Part shown: piece after piece, positions 1 through 8,287 of the stretch
Layout: each line of letters opens with the position of its first letter
Numbering within the stretch: the first letter of the stretch is position 1
Assembly (NCBI RefSeq): GCF_947491795.1
Contig: NZ_CANLKW010000002.1
Span: 484,001 to 548,000 of the forward strand
Length of the DNA stretch: 64,000 bases
Direction: 5' to 3'
Source: an uncultured Roseobacter sp.
GTDB taxonomy: Bacteria; Pseudomonadota; Alphaproteobacteria; Rhodobacterales; Rhodobacteraceae
Made by a program: the position numbers and the translations under genes
The notes under the pieces: model-generated
What the model was told of the DNA's origin: nothing
What the model saw: the letters and a program-made list of their open reading frames with translations, nothing else
Databases searched by the model: none

Positions 1-623
1 ACCAGCGCGCCACCAATCAGTTTCCCCAACACTTCCGGGGGCTGATCGATCGAGCCCATCGTCTTGATGATCCCCAGAACCGCAGCAACAATTCCCAGAG
101 CGGGCAAACCGTCAGCCAGGTTTTGTAACGCGTGGCTGGAGTGAAGAGCATGGTGCAGATTGCCTTCCAGGCGCTTTTCGAGAACTTCCTCTACCTGATG
201 CGGATCATCGTAGTTCATGGAAGCTGATCGCAGCGTGTCGCAGATCATGGCAATTGCTTCTTTGTCCGCGAGGATTTTCGGATACTTGGAAAAAATTGTT
301 GAATCGTCAGGCGCCTCGATATGCTCTTCGATTGCGACGGGGTTCTGACGGGCCAGTCGGATCAGTTCAAACAAAAGACAGAGCAGATCCCGATAGTCTG
401 AGTGGTGCCATTTTGGACCCTTGAATACGCGACCCATATCCTTTGCTGTCTGTTTTATTGCAGATGAGTCATTGCTGATCAGAAAGGCACCCAAAGCGGC
501 GCCACCGATCATCATCATTTCGAATGGCAGGGCTTTGAGAACAATTCCCATTTTACCGCCGGCCAAAAGATAGCCGCCAAAAACCATAGCGAAAATCGTG
601 ATTATCCCGATTATACCAATCAT
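1..623 (-). CDS. motA: Flagellar motor stator protein MotA (C-terminus cut by window edge)
   Basis: MotA is the inner-membrane proton-channel subunit that pairs with MotB to drive flagellar rotation. The reading frame starts at ATG 623 (reads MIGIIGIITIFAMVFGGY) and stays open to the window edge. It has an N-terminal membrane segment, a second hydrophobic stretch with GGAALGAFLIS, the cytoplasmic region, and a following LPALGIVAAVLGIIKTMGS segment, the typical third MotA helix. About 207 residues are visible; the fourth helix and the tail lie outside the window. It is the last visible gene of a minus-strand run fliL-orf129-motE-motA, 66 bases after motE. The partner motB is in the second flagellar operon at 11.2-12.0 kb. 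Family assignment is secure. Confidence 0.95.
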   Translation of the reverse strand, partial: MIGIIGIITIFAMVFGGYLLAGGKMGIVLKALPFEMMMIGGAALGAFLISNDSSAIKQTAKDMGRVFKGPKWHHSDYRDLLCLLFELIRLARQNPVAIEEHIEAPDDSTIFSKYPKILADKEAIAMICDTLRSASMNYDDPHQVEEVLEKRLEGNLHHALHSSHALQNLADGLPALGIVAAVLGIIKTMGSIDQPPEVLGKLIGGAL

Positions 624-689
624 AGCTACCCTCAGAACCAGTTATTCAGTAAACATCGCAGAATGAGGTTAAAAAAGAATTCGCCTGCT

Positions 690-1283
690 TCAGCCTCTGG
701 GCAAATTGGCATTTCTTCCGGCGAGAATGACGCTGATCGTATATGCTTTTTCGGGAGACAGACTTGTCATGATACCTGCTGCTGCGTCGGGTCGCATTCG
801 GCCCAGGAATCCAGCTGCAAAGGCAGGCTCCATTTCCTCAAACAATGCCGCGGCGTCTTTGGGTTTCATGTTTTCATAAACCGCAGTCAGTTTTGATACA
901 TCGTCTTCTGCAGCGGTATCGGCCACAGCCATCAGAGATCTCAGCGATTCTTCTGCTTTTTGGAGCGACTGCAGGCGTTTTTCGATCTCAGCATCCGCCA
1001 CTTCCAGAGCTTTGGCACGCACAGCCATCTGACGTTCGCGCTCTTTCAGTTTTTCTTCCCGTTTCTGGAATGCCTCAAGCATCAGCGCCAGGCTCTCACG
1101 GCTGGTTACCGGTGTCTGTTCGGGCCTGGCTTCTTCTTCTGGCATGGTCTCGGCGACTTTGGGCTCAATCGCGACAGCCTGACCCGCGCTCATCCCGATT
1201 CTGATACCTGCCGATCCCAGAAACAGAAAACAAATCAGCAGAACGGACCCTTTGCCGTTTTTTCTGGAAAACATCTTTTTCAT
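690..1283 (-). CDS. motE: MotE-like periplasmic flagellar motility protein (MgtE N-domain-like)
   Basis: The 197-residue protein has a short basic N-terminus, a hydrophobic segment (about residues 13-33, LLICFLFLGSAGI) acting as signal or anchor, a long charged coiled coil (about 65-120, rich in E, K, R) and a C-terminal helical domain containing LTAVYENMKPKDAAALFEEM and LSPEKAYTISVILAGR. That layout matches alphaproteobacterial MotE, a chaperone-like partner of MotC in the periplasm, whose C-terminal domain resembles the MgtE N-domain. It shares a TAATG junction with the upstream orf129 (one base overlap) and precedes motA, which supports a motor role. The family-level call is good; the exact partner in this organism is inferred. 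Confidence 0.82.
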   Translation of the reverse strand: MKKMFSRKNGKGSVLLICFLFLGSAGIRIGMSAGQAVAIEPKVAETMPEEEARPEQTPVTSRESLALMLEAFQKREEKLKERERQMAVRAKALEVADAEIEKRLQSLQKAEESLRSLMAVADTAAEDDVSKLTAVYENMKPKDAAALFEEMEPAFAAGFLGRMRPDAAAGIMTSLSPEKAYTISVILAGRNANLPRG

Positions 1284-1672
1284 TACTGCGCTACCGCCCC
1301 CCTGTGACGCACAAACATTGGCTCACCACCAGCCTGTGCCTGTGCAGGAGCCTGCGCTGCAACGGCTGGCTCTGATCGTGCAGGCACGTCTGGAATGTCA
1401 TGCATCGACGCCATCTGGAGCTCGAGACGCTGAGCCATTTTCTCTGCCCGGGTGGTCAGATCAGTCAGTGTTTCTGCAGAGCCTGCCGCAGTTGCCTGAG
1501 CTGCATCCAGCGTTTTGGTAAGGTCGTCCACCTGCGCCGACAGCACAGCAACTGCGCCGCCGACACCCTTTTCAAGGTCATTGAACCGGTTGAGACGCCG
1601 ACCCAGAATAAAGCAGTAGATTGCCGCTCCCAAAGCGCCTGCCCCAAGAAAAATATCTGCAATCAGTTCCAT
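1283..1672 (-). CDS. Flagellar-operon membrane protein of unknown function (DUF6468-like)
   Basis: The 129-residue protein has one N-terminal transmembrane helix (about residues 4-24, IADIFLGAGALGAAIYCFIL), then an RRLNRF basic boundary, a coiled-coil region (about 28-90) and a low-complexity Ala/Pro/Gln tail. It sits between fliL (10-base gap) and motE (one-base overlap) and is presumably co-transcribed. Small single-helix proteins with this RRL-type motif occur in alphaproteobacterial flagellar operons as DUF6468; that assignment is from memory of the pattern and needs a profile search. A structural role near the motor is an inference from position only. Confidence 0.7.
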   Translation of the reverse strand: MELIADIFLGAGALGAAIYCFILGRRLNRFNDLEKGVGGAVAVLSAQVDDLTKTLDAAQATAAGSAETLTDLTTRAEKMAQRLELQMASMHDIPDVPARSEPAVAAQAPAQAQAGGEPMFVRHRGAVAQ

Positions 1673-1682
1673 TTCTGTCTCC

Positions 1683-2177
1683 TTACTGAAGCACGAATTC
1701 CATAACGAGGAGGTCTGACACCCGCCCCGGACCTACAACAATCTGCACACGTCGCAGCATCTGGGCGCGAAGCTTGTTCAGCGCCGCCGCTTCTTCCAGA
1801 TCACTCAATTCCACCGCGCGCAGATAAGTGTTCAGAACATCAACAACACGCGGCATCAGCTGTTCGACTTCGTCTGTATATTTTTTGCTGACCTCCAGCT
1901 CTCCGCGAAACCGCAGGTAGCGGTTAGTGCTGTGGGAAGGCAGGGAAATTGTCAGCTGATCCATGGGGATAAACGCAACTGTCGGCTCGGCCACTTCATC
2001 TTTTTCCGGCTCAACATTTTTTTCGCCGCCACCCGATTCGGTGCCCGGTATCAGCCCGGACTGAGCTGCAAAAAAGCCGCCGCCACCGCCGGCCAGGGCC
2101 AGCACCAGTCCAATAATAAGGGGCATTTTGGACGATTTTTCTTTAACAGGTATGTCGTCTGCTGTTGCGTCAGCCAT
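1683..2177 (-). CDS. fliL: Flagellar basal body-associated protein FliL
   Basis: FliL is a single-pass inner-membrane protein that surrounds the stator units and raises motor torque. The 164-residue product has a short cytoplasmic N-terminus, a transmembrane helix (about residues 18-38, MPLIIGLVLALAGGGGGFFA), an acidic linker and a periplasmic stomatin-like domain from about residue 68, with RYLRFRGELEV and the hydrophobic end LLVMEFVLQ. The C-terminus ending directly after that strand is typical for FliL. It is the first gene of the minus-strand operon and is transcribed away from fliF; the intergenic region carries a CtrA-like site. Confidence 0.93.
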   Translation of the reverse strand: MADATADDIPVKEKSSKMPLIIGLVLALAGGGGGFFAAQSGLIPGTESGGGEKNVEPEKDEVAEPTVAFIPMDQLTISLPSHSTNRYLRFRGELEVSKKYTDEVEQLMPRVVDVLNTYLRAVELSDLEEAAALNKLRAQMLRRVQIVVGPGRVSDLLVMEFVLQ

Positions 2178-2223
2178 GTTGCCTCCAACTTTGATGTCAA
2201 AAACCGTTATAGACGCGATTGCA

Positions 2224-2238
2224 CTAACCGATTGTTAA
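2224..2238. promoter_or_regulatory. CtrA-like binding site between fliL and fliF
   Basis: The sequence is CTAA, seven bases, TTAA, one mismatch from the CtrA consensus TTAA-N7-TTAA. It lies in the 108-base region between the divergent fliL and fliF start codons, 48 bases upstream of fliF ATG 2286. CtrA controls motility genes in Rhodobacterales, and three further near-matches sit upstream of flgE, motB and the chemoreceptor gene in this window. Binding is inferred. Confidence 0.5.
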
Positions 2239-2285
2239 GCCAGATCGTTCAAAGTCCTTGCCAACGCCGGACAGAACGTTCTGGT

Positions 2286-3920
2286 ATGACGGAGGCTAAA
2301 GTGCAGCAAATATTATCTGTCTGGACAGGGTTATCGATTAAGCGCCAGATCATCGTGGGTCTGGCAACCGTGGCGATGTTTTTCGCTGTGCTGGGAATGT
2401 CCCGCATGGCCTCGGCACCAACCATGACACTCCTCTATGCAGGATTGGAGAATGGTGCGGCGGGTGATGTCGTCCGGGCGCTGGAACAGCGCGGCGCGAC
2501 TTTTGATGTTCGTGGCGGATCTATCTTTGTGGATGCAAAAGAGCGTGACGAGCTCAGAATGACTCTCGCGAGTGAAGGGTTGCCGGCAAATTCGAATCGC
2601 GGATACGAGTTGCTGGATACGCTCTCCGGGTTTGGAACCACATCTCAGATGTTCGACGCTGCCTACTGGCGCGCCAAGGAAGGGGAACTGGCACGGACCA
2701 TCGTTTCAAGCCCACATGTGTCGATGGCGAGAGTTCATATTGCCAGTACCGGTTCAAACCCGTTCCAGAGGGGTGTGACGCCCAAAGCGTCCGTTTCCGT
2801 CAATTCCACAGGCGGCCCAATTACGTCTCAGCAAGCCAAAGCGATCCGTTTTCTTGTGTCCTCCGCGGTGGCCGGCCTCGCAGCCGACGATGTCGCGGTG
2901 ATTGATTCTAACGGTACCCTTGTCGGAAACGCAGATGAGGCCGCACCGGCTGTCGGGGGTGACGACCGCGCGCAGGTTTTGCGGGATCGGGTTCAGCGGA
3001 TGCTTGAAGCCCGCGTAGGTTTCGGAAACGCTGTTGTCGAAGTCAGTGTCGATACGGTGACGGAGAGCGAAGCAATCCGTGAACGGACCTTTGATCCGGA
3101 AAGCCGCGTCGCGATCAGCACGGATACCGAGGAACGTAATAACACGTCGAATGAAGCCGGTGGCGGTGACGTTACAGTCGCATCCAATCTGCCGGATGAA
3201 GAAGGCGGTAACGGGGAGAACTCTTCCTCGCAAAACAGCGAATCCCGTGAGCGGGTAAATTATGAGGTTTCTGAAACAGAACGCGAAATCGTGCGCGTGC
3301 CGGGCGCGATCAAACGTCTGACGGTGGCTGTCCTCGTCAACGACGTTGCCGAACCGGATCCGAATGGTGGGCAAACCTTCCAGGCGCGGGATGAGCAGGA
3401 ACTGGACGCGCTTCGAGACCTTGTGGCATCGGCGGTAGGTTTTGATGCGGAGAGAGGTGACGTGATCACCATCAAATCCATGGCTCTGCAAAGTGTATCA
3501 CCTCAGGGCACGGCGGCCGGGACGTCTCTGGTAGAAGGGCTCAACCTGGACCTGATGTCAGCTATCCAGATGGCCGTGCTGGCGCTGGTGACGTTGATTC
3601 TCGGGCTCTTTGTTGTACGCCCACTTCTTACGGCGCAGCCTGCGGCCCCTGCGGGAGACGAACCGGCAGCACTGCCACCGGTGTCCGAAGACGACCCGGC
3701 AGGTGGGCTGAGCGGAGAGGTCACGTCGGAGGACTTCGAGCTGCCAGATCTGCCCGTGATTTCGGACTTCGGAGCAGATGGTGGCTTGCCGGAACTGAAC
3801 ATGGCCGGTGGCATGTCTGATGATCCGGTTGATCGGTTGAGAAACATGATTGGCGAGCGCCAGGAAGAGACTGTCGAAATCCTGAGGAACTGGCTGGAAG
3901 ATAAAGAGGAGAGCGTCTGA
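2286..3920 (+). CDS. fliF: Flagellar M-ring protein FliF
   Basis: FliF forms the MS ring, the membrane base on which the flagellar switch and export apparatus assemble. I chose ATG 2286 (reads MTEAKVQQILSVW), giving 544 residues; an in-frame extension back to 1932 runs through the opposite-strand fliL gene and is rejected. The protein has a transmembrane helix near residues 20-42, ring-building motifs (LYAGL, ANSNRGYELLD, TSQMFDAAYWRAKEGELARTI), an acidic Ser/Asn-rich periplasmic loop around residues 280-320, a second transmembrane helix near 425-445 and an acidic FliG-binding tail ending in EEILRNWLEDKEE-like sequence. The stop overlaps the next start (TGATG). Confidence 0.96.
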   Translation: MTEAKVQQILSVWTGLSIKRQIIVGLATVAMFFAVLGMSRMASAPTMTLLYAGLENGAAGDVVRALEQRGATFDVRGGSIFVDAKERDELRMTLASEGLPANSNRGYELLDTLSGFGTTSQMFDAAYWRAKEGELARTIVSSPHVSMARVHIASTGSNPFQRGVTPKASVSVNSTGGPITSQQAKAIRFLVSSAVAGLAADDVAVIDSNGTLVGNADEAAPAVGGDDRAQVLRDRVQRMLEARVGFGNAVVEVSVDTVTESEAIRERTFDPESRVAISTDTEERNNTSNEAGGGDVTVASNLPDEEGGNGENSSSQNSESRERVNYEVSETEREIVRVPGAIKRLTVAVLVNDVAEPDPNGGQTFQARDEQELDALRDLVASAVGFDAERGDVITIKSMALQSVSPQGTAAGTSLVEGLNLDLMSAIQMAVLALVTLILGLFVVRPLLTAQPAAPAGDEPAALPPVSEDDPAGGLSGEVTSEDFELPDLPVISDFGADGGLPELNMAGGMSDDPVDRLRNMIGERQEETVEILRNWLEDKEESV

Positions 3921-4519
3921 TGTCTGTATCGCACAGATACAAGAATTTTGGCGGCTCCAGGAACAAAGAACCGGAGAAAGCCGCGGACTCCCAGGAAAAA
4001 GTGGAAGAGGAAAAGCTCGCGTCCTTCGAGGCAGGATATCAGGCCGGATGGGACGATTCTGCCAAAGCGCAGTCCGATGCGAAGGACAAGATCAGCAGTG
4101 ATTTTGCGCAGAATTTGCAGGAAATGTCATTTTCCTATCATGAGGCTCTTTCGAAACTGACGCTCTCACTGAAGCCGGTCATGAAAGAAATCGTGGACCG
4201 CCTGTTGCCTGAGATTATGGCCAGGTCTCTGGCGGGCCATATTCTTGAGCAGGTGGACGCGCTGTTGAAAAGCGGGATGTCTCAACCTGTTGAAATTGTA
4301 GTGGCGCCTCAGAACGTTGAACTGGTGGAGAGCATTGGAGCGGGCAACATCAAAGAACCCTTCTCGGTTACAGGAGACGCCTCTGCCGGAGAAGGCCAGG
4401 CATTTGTTCGAATGGGGTCTGAGGAACGCGAAGTCGATATTGATGGTGTTCTTGCGGGTGTTTCACAAGCCGTAGACGCCTTTTTCCACGAAGCTCAAAA
4501 GGAGCAGCCAGATGAGTGA
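3920..4519 (+). CDS. fliH: FliH-like flagellar export/assembly protein
   Basis: The 199-residue protein has a charged N-terminus rich in Lys and Glu, a helical middle section and a C-terminal domain with regularly spaced hydrophobics followed by VRMGSEEREVDIDGVLAGV. This layout matches FliH, the regulator of the export ATPase FliI. Its first base overlaps the fliF stop codon, and its end overlaps fliN by 8 bases, so translation is coupled along fliF-fliH-fliN-fliP. Alphaproteobacterial FliH proteins are divergent, so the call leans on context as well as architecture. No fliI or fliG is visible in this window. Confidence 0.75.
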   Translation: MSVSHRYKNFGGSRNKEPEKAADSQEKVEEEKLASFEAGYQAGWDDSAKAQSDAKDKISSDFAQNLQEMSFSYHEALSKLTLSLKPVMKEIVDRLLPEIMARSLAGHILEQVDALLKSGMSQPVEIVVAPQNVELVESIGAGNIKEPFSVTGDASAGEGQAFVRMGSEEREVDIDGVLAGVSQAVDAFFHEAQKEQPDE

Positions 4520-4805
4520 TCAAGGAATTTCCGGTGCTGATGCGATCGATCAGAGCAGTCCTTTTACCTCTGTTCCCATTGAAGTGACGGTTTGTGTCGG
4601 CAAAGCGAGACCGCTTATCCGCGAACTGGTCTCGTTGGGCGAGAATGCGGTGCTTACACTCGACAAGTCAGTAGATGACCCTGTTGAGCTTTATGTGGGC
4701 GACCGGCTGATTGCGCGTGGAATGCTGGAAGAGCAGGAAGGCGAAGCTGCCGGTCAGTTGCTTGTGAGACTGACCGAGGTTATCGACCGCAGATCCGGCT
4801 CCTGA
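4512..4805 (+). CDS. fliN: Flagellar motor switch protein FliN
   Basis: FliN is a C-ring component that contributes to switching and to docking of export substrates. The 97-residue product is almost entirely one SpoA/SPOA domain: VPIEVTVCVGKARPLIREL, then GENAVLTLDKSVDDPVELYVGDRLIARG and a final strand LLVRLTEVIDR. The VELYVGDRLIARG stretch is the family signature. The length is normal for a short FliN without an N-terminal extension. It overlaps the fliH end and is followed by fliP after 7 bases. Confidence 0.94.
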   Translation: MSDQGISGADAIDQSSPFTSVPIEVTVCVGKARPLIRELVSLGENAVLTLDKSVDDPVELYVGDRLIARGMLEEQEGEAAGQLLVRLTEVIDRRSGS

Positions 4806-4812
4806 AACAGCA

Positions 4813-5544
4813 ATGAAAACCTTACTGACCATTCTGATTGCCTTATGGGCAATCGGTGGAGCCGATCCGGTTTCGGCTCAGGATCTTTCAGTTTCCTTCG
4901 GCGACGATGGATCCATCAGCGCGCGGACAATACAGCTCTTTGTTCTGATCACAGTTCTCAGTCTGGCACCTGGGCTGGCAATTATGGTGACTTGTTTCCC
5001 GTTTCTCATAACGGTTCTGTCGATTCTGCGGCAGGCCATCGGGTTGCAGCAGTCACCACCGAATATGCTGATCGTAAGTCTCGCGTTGTTTCTTACGTAT
5101 TTTATCATGGAGCCCGTGTTTACTGAAGCGTGGACCAACGGAATTGCTCCTCTGACCAATGAGGAGATCGATGTCGAAACTGCTTTCGTCCGAACGCTCG
5201 AACCGTTCAGGGTGTTCATGGCAGCTCGTATTGATCCGGAAACATTCTTTTCGATGGCAGAGCTGCGGGTGGAGACAATAAACGCAAATCCTACACCCGA
5301 TGCACCACTGTCTGTTCTGATTCCAAGTTTTCTCTTGTCTGAAATTTCCCGTGCATTTCAAATTGGGTTTTTGATTTTCCTGCCATTTCTGATTATCGAT
5401 CTCGTTGTCGCAGCTGTGCTGATGTCAATGGGTATGATGATGGTTCCTCCGGCCATAGTTTCTCTACCGTTCAAACTCGCGTTTTTTGTTCTGGCCGATG
5501 GGTGGAGCCTGATTGCAGGAAGTTTGGTGAGAAGCTACTTTTAG
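4813..5544 (+). CDS. fliP: Flagellar type III export protein FliP
   Basis: FliP builds the core gate of the flagellar type III secretion system in the inner membrane. The 243-residue sequence begins with a cleavable signal peptide (ending near VSAQD), as in other FliP proteins. The family motifs follow: PGLAIMVTCFPFLITVLSILRQ-type helix, NMLIVSLALFLTYFIM, a periplasmic loop, then PSFLLSEISRAFQIGFLIFLPFLIIDLVV and MGMMMVPPAIVSLPFKLAFFVLADGW. It is the last gene of the plus-strand flagellar run and converges on flgI over a 635-base gap. Confidence 0.97.
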   Translation: MKTLLTILIALWAIGGADPVSAQDLSVSFGDDGSISARTIQLFVLITVLSLAPGLAIMVTCFPFLITVLSILRQAIGLQQSPPNMLIVSLALFLTYFIMEPVFTEAWTNGIAPLTNEEIDVETAFVRTLEPFRVFMAARIDPETFFSMAELRVETINANPTPDAPLSVLIPSFLLSEISRAFQIGFLIFLPFLIIDLVVAAVLMSMGMMMVPPAIVSLPFKLAFFVLADGWSLIAGSLVRSYF

Positions 5545-6179
5545 CCGATCAATAGTGCACCTTCTGCCGGTTTCGGCCAGTAAGTTGGATGTGTGGTGCG
5601 TCAGATCGCGCCAAAAAAGTGACTTCCAGGCTTGGTTGACACCTCCGGTTGATCCGGGCCGCAGAAGTATCTGCGTCGATCCGTTCCAGCTTTCTGTATT
5701 CAGACCGAACCATTGGCGCGCAAAGCGTCTGGTACGATCTTCTCGAAGGAGGCCATACCTGCAATCTGCTTTATATCGAGCGCCCGATGTTGCATCCGGC
5801 CTTCACAACTCATCTAAAGCGTCGGCAACCGCCCTTAGATATAGCGCGAATTCGGTCACAGCAGCCATCATGCCTGAGCGAGAGTTCGCGGCAGATAAGT
5901 TGAGCCTTAGACAAGTCTCTGCAATGAACGTGGCAACAGGTAGCAATGTTTACTTGATTCTGGATCGCTTTGAGCGGCCTCTATGTTGACGCAGACATTG
6001 ATCCGTTCTCAGGAGTTCGCCAATTTGCCTGAACCAATGGCGCATCGTCGGTTGTTGATGAGCGACTGGATGAAGCCACGAATGGTTACCGACCGCAGAT
6101 GATGGCGATCAGGCGCATAGGTTCGCGTCGGGTGGTCTGAAAACTTTGAACGCCCGTTTAGCGGATCTTATCAGGTTTA
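5545..6179. other. Gene-poor 635-base gap between convergent fliP and flgI
   Basis: No convincing gene was found on either strand. Open frames at 5555-5989 (+), 5649-5903 (+) and 5549-5764 (-) exist, but their translations show no recognisable motif, have weak or no ribosome binding sites and have mixed composition. Base composition looks less GC-rich than in the flanking flagellar genes. Because both neighbours end here, no promoter is expected. The stretch may be the decayed remains of an inserted sequence. I could not match it to any element. Confidence 0.5.
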
Positions 6180-7283
6180 CTATCTGACGATAAACTCAGC
6201 ATGCAGCGCTCCCGCGGCTTTGATGCTTTTCAGGATATCAATCATATCTCTTGGTGATACGCCCAGTGCATTGAGACCGGTAATCACCTCTGACAACGAA
6301 GTACCTGTTGGTACTTCTGCAAGACCAATCCCGGGTTCTTCTTCGATTTCTGCCCGTGTTCTGGGAACCACAACGGTTTCACCTTCTGCAAATGGATTTG
6401 GTTGAACCGCAATCGGCGCCTCCTGAATACGCAGAGTCAGGTTCCCCTGGGAGACGGCAACACGGCTGATCCTTACGTCTTCACCCATAACGATCGTGCC
6501 GGATCGCTGATCTACAACCACGCGGGCTTTTCGCTCGGGTTCAACAGCGATATTTTCAATTCGGCCAAGCGCGTGTGCCACGGATATCATCTCGGTCTGC
6601 GCGATATTCAACCGGACCGTCCCAGAGTCGAGCATTATGGCGACAGGTCGTCCAAAATCATTGTTGATGGCCCGCTCGATCCGTCCTGCAGTCGTAAAAT
6701 CCGCGTCACGAAGCGCGAGGCGTACTTCTGAAAGACTGGCCAGGTCAAACTCGATTTCCCGCTCCACCCGAGCGCCGGAAGGAATGACACCGGCGGTTGG
6801 CACCCCTTGCGTCACAGTCGCACCATCTCCTTCCGCAGTAGCTCCGCCTGCGATAATGGTTCCTTGTGCCACGGCATAGATCTGTCCGTCGGCCGCATTC
6901 AAAGGCGTCATCACAAGGGTGCCCCCAAGAAGGCTGCTTGCGTCACCAATTGCTGACACGGTTACATCAATCTGACCTCCACCGCGTGCGAACGGCGGTA
7001 ACGACGCAGTCACAAAAACAGCGGCAACATTTTTTGGCCTGAACTGCTCACCTGTTACGTTGACACCCAGCCTTTCCAGAATATTGGCCATGATCTCTTC
7101 CGTGAAGGGAGAGTTTCGCAATCCGTCACCTGTTCCGTTCAGGCCGACGACCAATCCATAACCGACGAGGTCATTCCCTCGGACGCCGTCAAACTCCACG
7201 AGATCCTTAATGCGTACCGGACTGCCCGATACCGACGTTGAAAAGGTAAGAGCGACGAGGATCAGCGAAAGAAAAAATCTCAT
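6180..7283 (-). CDS. flgI: Flagellar P-ring protein FlgI
   Basis: FlgI forms the periplasmic P ring, the bushing of the rod in the peptidoglycan layer. The 367-residue product has a signal peptide (MRFFLSLILVALTFSTSVSG), then RIKDLVEFDGVRGNDLVGYGLVVGLNGTGD, the hallmark of the family, and later SAIGDASSLLGGTLVMTPL and the C-terminal VITGLNALGVSPRDMIDILKSIKAAGALHAE. The length is normal. Its ATG overlaps the flgL stop (ATGA), so it is translationally coupled as the last gene of motB-flgE-flgK-flgL-flgI. Confidence 0.97.
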   Translation of the reverse strand: MRFFLSLILVALTFSTSVSGSPVRIKDLVEFDGVRGNDLVGYGLVVGLNGTGDGLRNSPFTEEIMANILERLGVNVTGEQFRPKNVAAVFVTASLPPFARGGGQIDVTVSAIGDASSLLGGTLVMTPLNAADGQIYAVAQGTIIAGGATAEGDGATVTQGVPTAGVIPSGARVEREIEFDLASLSEVRLALRDADFTTAGRIERAINNDFGRPVAIMLDSGTVRLNIAQTEMISVAHALGRIENIAVEPERKARVVVDQRSGTIVMGEDVRISRVAVSQGNLTLRIQEAPIAVQPNPFAEGETVVVPRTRAEIEEEPGIGLAEVPTGTSLSEVITGLNALGVSPRDMIDILKSIKAAGALHAEFIVR

Positions 7284-8284
7284 AGGAAATTCACCAGTGA
7301 AAGCTGTGCGTTACGGGCAGTGACGGAGTAAAGGCTCTGCAGATAGAACTGCACGTTTTCAAGTTCGGTAGCCGTTTCAAAAGGATCAGCAGCCAACAGA
7401 TTGTTGCGAGCGAATTCTAAACTGGTTTCCTGAGCAATATTGCGGGCCGAAATCATTTCGATGCGCTCTTCCGTAAAACCAATTCTTGATCTCAGTCCGG
7501 TCAGCTCATCCTGATTAGACCGCAACCCTTCCCCGAGGCGCAGATACAGATCGGATTGAGTTGGCACGTCCAGTCCAATCGTCGGATCACCTCCCAGTGC
7601 AGCAAGCGTGGTGTGCATCAGCAGATTTTTGATGGCGTCATTATCCGCCCGCACGTCAAGGGTAACACGCTCTGTTTCTGATAACACGAAGGGTGCGAGC
7701 GCAGTATCCGATCCCGCATAGATGACAGTATCGAAGCCGGCTGGATCGTCGAACCACGTCTGCGCCGCGTTCAGGATATCATCTGGCGTAGTGAAGCCGG
7801 TAATGACTGTGCGTACCGCATCAATAAGCACCTGGGCCTCAGGCAACGGCGTCCGGTCAGTGGCAATGCCGCCAAACAGACTTCTGCCGGCGACGTCGTC
7901 ATTAATGGACTTTATCATTCCGTCCAGTTGTACGGTGGCATTCTCGGAAGGATTGCCAGCGACAACGCCAATCGGACCGCCACCTGCAATAAGCAGATCA
8001 AGGCCAAGATCCGCCCCCAGGTCCTGTGCCCGTTCAAGAGCAAGTTGCATGGCATCGGTCACAAAGGCAGCTTCACTGTTTGCTACAGAATAGCCTTCCA
8101 ACACCTCCAATGACCTTTCCAGACCGGTGAGGTAGCTGTGGTTTCCTGCCAGAACCTGCTTGATATCCGCAACCCGGCCACTCGAGAGCTCGTCGGTCAG
8201 CCGGAACAGATCATTCCTGAGTGCCACGCTGCGGCGTTGCGTCATGAAAGAATTTGAAAGATCGCCAATTGAAACAGAGCTCAT
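7280..8284 (-). CDS. flgL: Flagellar hook-associated protein 3 (FlgL)
   Basis: FlgL is the second hook-filament junction protein, secreted through the flagellar export gate. The 334 residues begin with a flagellin-like N-terminal helix (MSSVSIGDLSNSFMTQRRSVALRNDLFRL) and end with a flagellin-like C-terminal coiled coil (LENVQFYLQSLYSVTARNAQLSLVNFL). The variable middle is rich in Asp and Ala. Position between flgK and flgI supports FlgL rather than flagellin. The start lies 3 bases after the flgK stop. Confidence 0.9.
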   Translation of the reverse strand: MSSVSIGDLSNSFMTQRRSVALRNDLFRLTDELSSGRVADIKQVLAGNHSYLTGLERSLEVLEGYSVANSEAAFVTDAMQLALERAQDLGADLGLDLLIAGGGPIGVVAGNPSENATVQLDGMIKSINDDVAGRSLFGGIATDRTPLPEAQVLIDAVRTVITGFTTPDDILNAAQTWFDDPAGFDTVIYAGSDTALAPFVLSETERVTLDVRADNDAIKNLLMHTTLAALGGDPTIGLDVPTQSDLYLRLGEGLRSNQDELTGLRSRIGFTEERIEMISARNIAQETSLEFARNNLLAADPFETATELENVQFYLQSLYSVTARNAQLSLVNFL

Positions 8285-8287
8285 GTC

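Noticed and set aside
1932..2285. N-terminal extension of fliF
   Set aside because: The segment runs antisense to fliL and lacks FliF similarity; ATG 2286 fits the family.
5555..5989. 144-codon open frame in the fliP-flgI gap
   Set aside because: No motif, no good ribosome binding site and biased composition. Kept only as part of the unexplained gap.
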